DNA from: Gammaproteobacteria bacterium
GTDB lineage: Bacteria; Pseudomonadota; Gammaproteobacteria; Chromatiales; Chromatiaceae
NCBI GenBank assembly: GCA_030621975.1
Contig: JAUXGQ010000150.1
Coordinates: 1 to 5,672, forward strand
DNA: 5,672 nucleotides
Reading direction: 5' to 3'
The notes beneath the pieces are model-generated. The model was given only the letters and a program-made list of their open reading frames with translations. It was not told the origin of the DNA and ran no database searches. The translations under genes were made by a program, and so were the position numbers. The stretch's first letter is position 1. Each line of letters starts with the position of its first letter. Positions 1 through 5,206 of this stretch are shown here, piece after piece.

Positions 1-132
1 CTGCTCGGCAAGGACTCGGTATTCGTGGTCCTGCTGTTGCTGAGCAAGAGTCAGATACAAGAGGAGGAAGAGCGGGAACAACGAGAGAACCAGGAAGAAG
101 GGCTCGAGCAGCAGCTTAGATCTAAAGAATAG
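1..132 (+). CDS. Possible 3' end of an unidentified protein (partial)
   Basis: One plus-strand frame is open from the left edge to a TAG at 130-132, giving 43 residues. They comprise a short hydrophobic run (VFVVLLLLS) followed by a highly charged Glu/Gln/Arg-rich tail that could be helical or coiled-coil. This would fit the last membrane segment and cytoplasmic tail of a membrane protein, but I do not recognise a family. The TAG is also the first three bases of the inverted-repeat element at 130-293, so the reading frame may have been ended by insertion of that element. The opposite strand is also open here and gives a hydrophobic stretch, but it has no ATG, GTG or ribosome-binding site. That makes the plus-strand reading somewhat more likely, not certain. 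Confidence 0.42.
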   Translation: MLGKDSVFVVLLLLSKSQIQEEEEREQRENQEEGLEQQLRSKE

Positions 133-293
133 ACAGGATTAACAGGATGGTTCAGGATTTACAGGATCTCTTTGGTTTCTGAACCTGGTGTCTGGCTTAC
201 GCACACCCGATGGTCTTCTCGGTATAATAGCTGCACCCGGAAGACAGATTCCAACATCCTGTCAATCCTGTGAAATCCTGTTAATCCTGTCTA
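130..293. repeat. Inverted-repeat element made of ACAGGAT units (MITE/REP-like)
   Basis: Two 38-bp arms (130-167 and 256-293) are inverted copies of each other, flanking an 88-bp centre. The outer 19 bp are perfectly complementary and 33 of 38 positions match overall. Each arm contains four CAGGAT hexamers (starts 134, 143, 153, 162; the mirror ATCCTG copies start at 256, 265, 275, 284), spaced 9, 10 and 9 bp in both arms. I recall similar ACAGGATTAACAGGAT strings as dispersed repeats in many environmental proteobacterial genomes, though I cannot name the family. No transposase is present, so if mobile it would depend on an enzyme encoded elsewhere. It lies 32 bp beyond the cytochrome gene's stop codon and could fold in that transcript. 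Confidence 0.85.
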
Positions 294-325
294 TTTACAG
301 CCGTTAGCCTTAACAAAGCCACATG

Positions 326-3181
326 TCAGAGCCCTGGGGAACCTCGTAAGCAAGGCCCGTTTGCGCAGGCGACACCATCGCCGAGCCCGGGACCGCGCAT
401 CCGGGACAGGCCGCTGCTCCCCTGGCGCTGCAGATCATAGATTACGACGGCTTCGGCCGCTTTATCCGCGGCCGGGTCTTTGCGCCTGAGCACGGCTACC
501 GCGCGATCCCCCGCATTATCGTCCGGTCGGTATTTTTCGTGCAGGCGCCTGTGTGTCGCCGCCTTGTCAGGCTCGCCCAGGAGATCATTCACCAGGGCCA
601 GGTTGAAGTGCGCGGTAACGTTCTCGGGATCCCAGCCCAGTACCTTTTCAAACCAGGCAACCGCTTCCTCCAGCAATTCGTTGCGCCGCTCCCTGCGCGC
701 TTCGCCCCGTTCCTGTTTTGCCCGCTCCACGAGGGTCTGTCCCAGCTCGTTGAGCACCCGGTAATCCCGGCTGAAATCGAATCCCCTTGCCCTCGCCTGG
801 GCGAAATCCGTGGCGACGACGCGCCGGAAGTCGGCTATGGCCTCGTCCAGATAGCCGTTCTGCTTGTTGACCAGCCCGGTGAGCCAGGCCACCACCCAGG
901 GATAGGCGGCCGGCCTGTGCCCTGACGCCCGCTCCAGGGCCGAAACCGCCTCGTCCAGGCGCCCTTCGCGCAGATACACCCGCGCCTGATTCAGGGCCCC
1001 CTGGGCATTGCCAAGACGTTCGACTTCCGCGAAGGCCGCCTCCGCCTGGCGTAACTCGCCCCGCTGTCCCTTGCGCAGCAGGGCAATGCCGTAATCGTTC
1101 CAGCGTTCCCAGGGGGGCGCCAACCCGGCCTGCGCCCGGGTCCCGCCGCTCCCCCCTTCCACCGGAAACACCACCCGGTCGCTTGCCAGCACCGTTACCG
1201 GCAGATCGTTGCCGACGAACTGCTCACCCTGGAAATGGCGCATGTAGGCGCTGTCGAATTTCCGGTACTTGAGCTCGACCTCGACCACAATCGGGGAACG
1301 GGCGTCCTCGGGCACCGTGAAAGCATAGTGCACCACGTCCGCCGCGCCGGGCGGAATCTGATGATTGTAGAGTGCGGTAAAGATGTCCTGGCCGTTGCGT
1401 CGATCGATTCGATTGCCGTTGCGGTCCAGCAGATAGGCGTTGACGAAATGCGACCAGGGGTCCACCTCTCCTTCGGGCGACATATCTCCACTGCGTCCGA
1501 TCACGCGCCCGCCGGCACGCACCACCAGGTCCAGCCAGACCTGATTGGAATCCGCCGTGCCCTGGGTAAACAGATGTCCCGGTTTGAGGGTACGGATCAC
1601 CGTTTCCAGCAGATAGGCCTGGCCCGGCTTCAGGGCGGGAATCTCGGGGCGCAGCGGGGCCATCAGCGGACTGGTGATCCTCCCTCCCTCTTTCACACCA
1701 AAGATATCCACCCGCAGCGCACCGGCCAGAAATCCCTGGTGGGCATGGTTTGTCCGTTCCGGCATGCCGAGCAGATGGGGCAGCGCGGTGTTCGCCCCCA
1801 CGAACTGGTGATCATGCACCTTGAGTTCACCCGAAGCGTCGAAAAATCCGGCGCCGAAATCACCGGACGCCTGCAGCGGCATGTGGCACTCCGCACACTT
1901 GGTAACGGCTTTGGGCGGATAGTAGAAACTACTGGCCCCATGTCCGGAAACCCCCGAGAGCATGAAGGAATCGAAATGATTCTGACCCCGCAGCCACTTG
2001 TAGTCATTGACTTCCGCCGGCAGAAACACCTTGTGGCAGGTGCCGCAGAACTCCGCCTGCCTGTGCAAGGGCTTGAGAAAGGTCTTCTTGTGAAAGGCCG
2101 GCTTGGCCTTTATCAACTGGTGATTGACCCACTGCAAAACCGCATTGTCGCTGAAAGTAAAGGGATAGTGCTCTGGCGCTGCGATGGTGTAGTCGGCATT
2201 TCCCCGCAGGCTGTCGATCCGGATGATGGCGTGACAGCCCGTACAGGTGATGCCCGCATCCGCGGTGGGATGGCTGGTTTCATCGAAGTCCGGATCATCG
2301 AAGGCCCCGCTGAACAGGGGCACCAGATCATGACAACCGGCGCAGAAGCGGCCCATGCGGGCATCTCCGAACCGATTTACGGAAAGATCCCTGACCTCGT
2401 TTACCGAAAATCGATAGGCGGGATTGTTGAACGAGCTGAAGCGGTGCGCACTGTATTTCCATGCCCCGTGGATATCCGCATGGCATTGCTCACAATAGTC
2501 GTCCATCATGAGGGCGCTGGCCGCTATCAGACCACCGGTGGCGGTCTGCGCGAGGGATGGTTCAAAGCCCGCTTCGCGGGAGGCTTGCGGGGCCCCTTCG
2601 GGGCCCGGTTTCTGAACCAGCAACAGGACTGCAGTGGCCGCCAGCGCCGCCGTTGCCCAGGCGGCCGCGCCGGTCTTCCAGCGCAGCGCGCGCCCGGCGA
2701 GCCGGTGCAGCACGAACAACCAGATGACCAGGAGAGGCGTAAAGAGGTGTATCCAATAGGCCAAGCCGCGGACGTCGGGGTTCTTGATCTCGAAGAAATC
2801 GAAGCGGGTCAGCACCAGGCCGCTGATAATCAGGATCAGCCCGATCGTGTAAAGGGACAACCCGGCCGCCACCGCGCGGCGATTGGGACGCCGCCAGGCA
2901 TTGCGCAAATGCAGCGCGCCGAAGGGGACGAAGGGCAGGATCAGCAGCAGGCCAAACACCAGGTGGGCCAGGAACATCAACTGGTAGAAGTGATCCTGAT
3001 AGACCTCCCCGGATAGCCATTCGATCCAGGTAATACTGGCCAGATACAGGCCGTTGACAGCCAGCAGGCCGAACAGACCGAATACCGCCACCAGCAGCCT
3101 TCGCAGGCCCGCTCCCACCACGGGGCGCATACGCCGGCCGGCGCTGCTACGCGAGACGGAATCTATGTTCGCACTGACCAT
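326..3181 (-). CDS. Membrane-anchored pentahaem cytochrome c with C-terminal TPR domain
   Basis: This 951-residue protein probably carries electrons across or outside the inner membrane. Five hydrophobic segments lie near residues 26-51, 64-90, 102-124, 141-160 and 170-190. Within them H145 and H159 are separated by exactly 13 residues, the spacing of bis-His b-haem helices; H73 and H91 are other candidate ligands. Five c-type haem motifs follow: CEQCH 230, CAGCH 280, CTGCH 313, CGTCH 379 and CAECH 429. This resembles the cytochrome c554-type multihaem group. Residues about 440-680 have no haem motif and look beta-rich. TPR-like helix pairs occupy about 692-883. A tail of about 65 residues, ending Gly/Pro-rich, has no clear match. 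The ATG at 3181 was chosen because the alternative M18 has no better upstream site; only a weak AGAGAG precedes it. The gene diverges from the sulfur-globule-like gene across a 227-bp gap. Substrate and partners cannot be told from sequence. Confidence 0.9.
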   Translation of the reverse strand: MVSANIDSVSRSSAGRRMRPVVGAGLRRLLVAVFGLFGLLAVNGLYLASITWIEWLSGEVYQDHFYQLMFLAHLVFGLLLILPFVPFGALHLRNAWRRPNRRAVAAGLSLYTIGLILIISGLVLTRFDFFEIKNPDVRGLAYWIHLFTPLLVIWLFVLHRLAGRALRWKTGAAAWATAALAATAVLLLVQKPGPEGAPQASREAGFEPSLAQTATGGLIAASALMMDDYCEQCHADIHGAWKYSAHRFSSFNNPAYRFSVNEVRDLSVNRFGDARMGRFCAGCHDLVPLFSGAFDDPDFDETSHPTADAGITCTGCHAIIRIDSLRGNADYTIAAPEHYPFTFSDNAVLQWVNHQLIKAKPAFHKKTFLKPLHRQAEFCGTCHKVFLPAEVNDYKWLRGQNHFDSFMLSGVSGHGASSFYYPPKAVTKCAECHMPLQASGDFGAGFFDASGELKVHDHQFVGANTALPHLLGMPERTNHAHQGFLAGALRVDIFGVKEGGRITSPLMAPLRPEIPALKPGQAYLLETVIRTLKPGHLFTQGTADSNQVWLDLVVRAGGRVIGRSGDMSPEGEVDPWSHFVNAYLLDRNGNRIDRRNGQDIFTALYNHQIPPGAADVVHYAFTVPEDARSPIVVEVELKYRKFDSAYMRHFQGEQFVGNDLPVTVLASDRVVFPVEGGSGGTRAQAGLAPPWERWNDYGIALLRKGQRGELRQAEAAFAEVERLGNAQGALNQARVYLREGRLDEAVSALERASGHRPAAYPWVVAWLTGLVNKQNGYLDEAIADFRRVVATDFAQARARGFDFSRDYRVLNELGQTLVERAKQERGEARRERRNELLEEAVAWFEKVLGWDPENVTAHFNLALVNDLLGEPDKAATHRRLHEKYRPDDNAGDRAVAVLRRKDPAADKAAEAVVIYDLQRQGSSGLSRMRGPGLGDGVACANGPCLRGSPGL

Positions 3182-3270
3182 TGCTCTCTAGCGACCCGTT
3201 TTTAAGGTATTCATTCTGCTGCAGCCGGACTCCCCCAAAATCGACCTCCGCTTCGGATAGAGTGAACCTG

Positions 3271-3284
3271 TTGATCTGCATCAA
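3271..3284. promoter_or_regulatory. Perfect FNR/ANR/DNR-type operator palindrome
   Basis: The sequence TTGATCTGCATCAA matches the TTGAT-N4-ATCAA consensus of the CRP/FNR superfamily (FNR, ANR, DNR) at every conserved position. It lies in the divergent intergenic region, centred about 96 bp upstream of the cytochrome start codon and about 131 bp upstream of the sulfur-globule-like gene's start. If the promoter proposed at 3334-3362 is real, the site would sit near -91, close to a position class I activators can use. I could not find a well-placed -10 for class II activation (-41.5) of either gene, so the regulated gene is uncertain. Confidence 0.55.
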
Positions 3285-3333
3285 AAAGGATTACAGCAGA
3301 TTAAAAATCGGCTATGCTTTTGTTTGGGTGGAG

Positions 3334-3362
3334 GTGAAACTAACTATAGATAATATGATAAT
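3334..3362 (+). promoter_or_regulatory. Candidate sigma70 promoter of the sulfur-globule-like gene
   Basis: GTGAAA (3334-3339, 4 of 6 to the -35 consensus) and GATAAT (3357-3362, 5 of 6 to the -10 consensus) are separated by 17 bp, in the most AT-rich stretch of the window. Transcription would start near 3369, giving a leader of about 40 nt. A second GATAAT (3349-3354) and a weaker pair, ATTACA-17-TATGCT (3290-3318), compete as alternatives. Confidence 0.35.
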
Positions 3363-3408
3363 ATACAAATATGTTACATATTTATCCTGGATAAAGGGAG
3401 CAATTGAA

Positions 3409-3765
3409 ATGAAAAAAGTGACCAAGGTTATTTCTATCGCAGTGCTGACCGGCGCTGCCGCCATGATGTCGACCAACGTCTCTGCCTTTTGGGGCGGTGG
3501 CGGTCCCTGGTACGGTGGCGGTCCCTGGTACGGTGGTTACGGGGGTTACGGCGGTGGCTACGGGGGTTACGGCGGTGGCTGGGGCGGTTACCCGTATGGG
3601 GGCGGCTGGGGCGGTTCCCCGTATGGGGGCGGCTGGGGTGGTTCCCCGTATGGGGGTGGCTGGGGCGGTTACGGGGGCTATCCCTACGGCGGTTATGGCT
3701 ATCCCTATGCGGTCCAGCCGGTCAGGGTGATCCCTGTAGCGCCGGCAGCCGCTACGGCCAAGTAA
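3409..3765 (+). CDS. Sulfur globule family protein (secreted Gly/Tyr/Trp-rich structural protein)
   Basis: This 118-residue precursor likely forms part of the protein envelope around periplasmic sulfur globules, as SgpA/B/C do in Allochromatium vinosum. An N-terminal signal peptide (MKK start, hydrophobic core, VSA before the likely cleavage after residue 26) would leave a 92-residue mature protein starting FWGGG. The mature part is almost wholly Gly, Tyr, Trp and Pro with no cysteine. It has repeated GGGPWY, YGGYGGG and PYGGGWGGS units, then an Ala/Pro/Val tail with the only basic residues (R106, K118). The small size, the Sec signal and the aromatic/glycine composition are what I know of the Sgp family. 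The ATG at 3409 is set by GGGAG at 3396-3400, eight bases upstream; the frame is open further upstream but lacks any such signal. A strong terminator follows, so the gene is probably monocistronic. Another glycine-rich envelope protein is the alternative. Confidence 0.85.
   Translation: MKKVTKVISIAVLTGAAAMMSTNVSAFWGGGGPWYGGGPWYGGYGGYGGGYGGYGGGWGGYPYGGGWGGSPYGGGWGGSPYGGGWGGYGGYPYGGYGYPYAVQPVRVIPVAPAAATAK
3496..3672 (+). repeat. In-frame tandem repeats within the sulfur-globule-like gene
   Basis: Three repeat types follow one another. They are an 18-bp unit (3496-3513, 3514-3531; GGGPWY twice), an identical 21-bp unit (3538-3558, 3559-3579; YGGYGGG twice) and a 27-bp unit present three times (3592-3618, 3619-3645, 3646-3672; PYGGGWGGS, with the last residue Tyr in the third). 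All lengths are multiples of three, so slippage changes protein length without breaking the frame. Confidence 0.9.
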
Positions 3766-3814
3766 CAGACATCGGCCGGGTCCGGGTTCCTAGCAGCCTG
3801 GGCAACATCTCAAC

Positions 3815-3847
3815 AACGGGGGATGATTCTCATCCCCCGTTTTATTT
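3815..3847 (+). terminator. Rho-independent terminator of the sulfur-globule-like gene
   Basis: A perfect 12-bp stem (AACGGGGGATGA at 3815-3826 paired with TCATCCCCCGTT at 3830-3841) closes a TTC triloop and is followed by TTATTT. It begins 49 bp after the TAA stop. The T-rich run is only on the plus side; on the minus strand the hairpin is followed by GTTGAGATG, so it would stop the opposing transcript poorly. Confidence 0.92.
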
Positions 3848-3871
3848 CCCCCGCAGAAAAATCCTCCCTGT

Positions 3872-3906
3872 CCGTCCTGATAGCGCCGATTGTCCCGCGC
3901 ATGCAG
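3872..3906. repeat. Duplicate of the neighbouring gene's 3' coding end (35-bp direct repeat, copy 1)
   Basis: This segment matches 4185-4219 at 33 of 35 positions in the same orientation. Copy 2 lies inside the last codons of the minus-strand gene. Read on the minus strand, copy 1 gives LHARDNRRYQDG against LHARYNRRYQDG in the gene, but it is followed by no stop codon. It is therefore a stray fragment rather than a working gene end. It could come from local duplication, a decayed paralogue, or an event linked to the REPIN that starts 6 bp further right. Confidence 0.85.
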
Positions 3907-3911
3907 AGAAT

Positions 3912-3981
3912 GTAGGCTGGGGCTTGCCCCAGCTTCTCTGCTGGCAGGTTAAACAAAGAGCTGGGGCGAGCCCCAGCCTAC
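3912..3981. repeat. REPIN (two inverted GTAG-type REP sequences)
   Basis: The left REP (3912-3934) starts with GTAG followed by a perfect hairpin, GCTGGGGC-TT-GCCCCAGC. The right REP (3959-3981) is its inverted copy, ending CCTAC. The two 23-bp arms are complementary at 22 of 23 positions, so the 70-bp unit can fold as one long hairpin or as two small ones. A 5' GTAG next to an imperfect palindrome is the hallmark of REPs served by RAYT (REP-associated tyrosine) transposases. None is encoded here, so the element would be non-autonomous. Lying between convergent genes, it could also protect or end transcripts. Confidence 0.8.
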
Positions 3982-3983
3982 CT

Positions 3984-4019
3984 CTACAGTTACGGCTGTG
4001 CCTACAGTTACGGCTATGC
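3984..4019. repeat. 18-bp tandem duplication
   Basis: CTACAGTTACGGCTGTGC (3984-4001) is followed directly by CTACAGTTACGGCTATGC (4002-4019), with 17 of 18 positions identical. It abuts the REPIN. In one plus-strand frame it reads YSYGCAYSYGYA, Tyr/Gly-rich like the upstream secreted protein, but there is no start codon or ribosome-binding site for that frame. Confidence 0.85.
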
Positions 4020-4177
4020 CGGGTCGGGTCAATCTCCGCTCCACATGCTGGGAGGAGTGCGACAGGGATGTCACGTTTTCGAATCTAACGACCAAAATCG
4101 GGCCAAGCATGCGTGGCACCCGAATTTGCGACGCCCGGGGTCTGAATACGCTCCCTAACCCGCCATCGGCCATTGTT
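4020..4177. other. Intergenic stretch without recognisable gene
   Basis: This completes the 412-bp gap (3766-4177) between the convergent genes. Frames stay open here by chance of base composition, but none has a start with a ribosome-binding site or a recognisable product. I see no terminator for the minus-strand gene immediately after its TGA. Confidence 0.5.
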
Positions 4178-5206
4178 TCAACGCCCGTCCTGATAGCGCC
4201 GATTGTAGCGCGCATGCAGTCGTGCAACGGGACCCGCGGGCCGGCCATTGTTGGGGATCGGCGCCAGGTTTTCGGCGTCGCGGGTAAACAGATCCATGTC
4301 CTTGGTCCAACCGTTGGTTTCCAGGACAAAGCGCCGGGTCCAACCTGGCGGCAGTGGATCGGCCCGGGCCGCGAACTCCAGGTGGATCTCTTCACCGGAC
4401 CCGATGATGGCAAGGGCGTCATCCGTTTCCGACACCAGCGCATCGATGCCAACCCCCAGGGTTGTATAAAAACCCGCCAGGTAGCGGGCGTCCCAGAAGG
4501 GACTGCGCGCGGCGTAATCGTAGTCGGGGCGGTGTTGCGCATGGGTGGTTCGCTTCGGAAATCCGGTCTTGGCCACCCTCGCGTGCCGCAGGGGAAAGCG
4601 GTGGCGTCGCACCGCCGGCGGGGATTCCGCAAAGGCCACCGCGACCCGATCCCAGTAGATCTGCTGATTGGTGCGCAGCCGCAGCCGTCGGGTATCGGGG
4701 GGCAGGTCCTGGAGGGGTACCGACATGCGCCGGGGCATACCCGCCGGATAGCCGAAGTTTGGCAACAGGGTCCGCCAGCCTCCGTCCTTACCCATCGCCT
4801 CCAGGGTCGGCGCCTGAAACCCGGCGTCCGCCTGCCAGGCCGCAAAGCTGGTCTGCGAGTAGGGGTACTCCACCCAGCCGTCCACAACCAGCAGGGGCGT
4901 GCCCGGCTGAGCGTCCAGGGGTTCCGAAAAAATAAGGGTGAGGCTGTGTTCCCCTTCGAGCCGCCCGATAAATCGTACATCCAGTGGGCCCGGCGGGGCG
5001 GCCCGCCCGTCGACAGCCGTAATCGCCGTGGTAACCGTCTGCCCGCGCTCGTTGTGGCCGCGAACCGGCAATAGCTCCCGCCGGTAAAACCGGGGCTCGC
5101 CGGTGGGCTCAGGCCCGCTGATACCCATGCGTTCGTCCAGCACCATTTGCCAGCCTGGCGGCAGGTCATAGGCTGCCAGGCGCGCGCTATCCTCCTGAAG
5201 TCTTCG
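4178..5206 (-). CDS. C-terminal domain of a TPR/CRTAC1 (ASPIC)-type protein, frame-shifted from the upstream PPIase
   Basis: About 340 codons end at TGA 4178-4180. Conserved-looking blocks in order are: YDLPPGWQ (near 5150-5170), DGWVEYPYSQT (near 4860-4890), GYPAGMPRRMSVPL (near 4720-4760), RRLRLRTNQQIYWDR (near 4650-4690), PPGWTRRFVLETNGW then DMDLFTRD (near 4280-4350), and a final YNRRYQDGR. From memory, this block set closes large TPR or CRTAC1/ASPIC-type proteins of environmental bacteria; its biochemical role is unknown to me. There is no convincing start codon at its beginning. In-frame codons continue upstream, but there they only shadow the isomerase reading frame. The coding frame therefore seems to be entered from the PPIase by a one-base shift. 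It is probably a broken gene, or intact if the shift is a sequencing error. Its stop region was partly duplicated at 3872-3906. Confidence 0.75.
   Translation of the reverse strand, partial: RRLQEDSARLAAYDLPPGWQMVLDERMGISGPEPTGEPRFYRRELLPVRGHNERGQTVTTAITAVDGRAAPPGPLDVRFIGRLEGEHSLTLIFSEPLDAQPGTPLLVVDGWVEYPYSQTSFAAWQADAGFQAPTLEAMGKDGGWRTLLPNFGYPAGMPRRMSVPLQDLPPDTRRLRLRTNQQIYWDRVAVAFAESPPAVRRHRFPLRHARVAKTGFPKRTTHAQHRPDYDYAARSPFWDARYLAGFYTTLGVGIDALVSETDDALAIIGSGEEIHLEFAARADPLPPGWTRRFVLETNGWTKDMDLFTRDAENLAPIPNNGRPAGPVARLHARYNRRYQDGR
5188..5206 (-). other. Apparent frameshift junction
   Basis: The isomerase frame is convincing up to RYEDFRR (codons down to about 5191). The C-terminal-domain frame is convincing from LQEDSARLAAYD (from 5200). 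Moving between them needs a -1 step, equivalent to one lost base (or two gained). I see no homopolymer or X-XXY-YYZ slippery heptamer in the overlap, so programmed frameshifting is unlikely. A 10-bp direct repeat, GCCTGGCGGC, occurs at 5153-5162 and 5213-5222 around the junction. Confidence 0.65.

Noticed and set aside
1..132. Minus-strand hydrophobic ORF across the left edge
   Set aside because: It has only a TTG as possible start, no ribosome-binding site, and begins directly at the repeat element.
130..167. Possible CRISPR-like array of short repeats
   Set aside because: Units are 6-9 bp at 9-10 bp spacing with no spacers, and they are mirrored at 256-293, which fits an inverted-repeat element.
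223..228. Perfect TATAAT inside the inverted-repeat element
   Set aside because: No acceptable -35 lies 16-18 bp upstream, and nothing but antisense cytochrome sequence lies downstream. It is not supported as a promoter.
1235..3016. 593-codon open frame on the plus strand opposite the cytochrome gene
   Set aside because: It is fully antisense to a gene with five CxxCH motifs, TPRs and membrane helices. Its own product shows no recognisable domain, so it is explained by high GC content.
3489..4088. 199-codon frame overlapping the sulfur-globule-like gene
   Set aside because: It is an out-of-frame reading of the glycine repeats that runs through the terminator and REPIN, with no ribosome-binding site.
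3949..5190. Continuation of the isomerase frame through the C-terminal-domain region down to 3949
   Set aside because: After RYEDFRR the product becomes Arg/Pro/Trp-rich with no conserved motif, while the other frame carries clear conserved blocks. It ends inside the REPIN.
5188..5206. Programmed -1 ribosomal frameshift
   Set aside because: There is no slippery heptamer and no evident stimulatory hairpin immediately downstream. Mutation, deletion or sequencing error explains it more simply.
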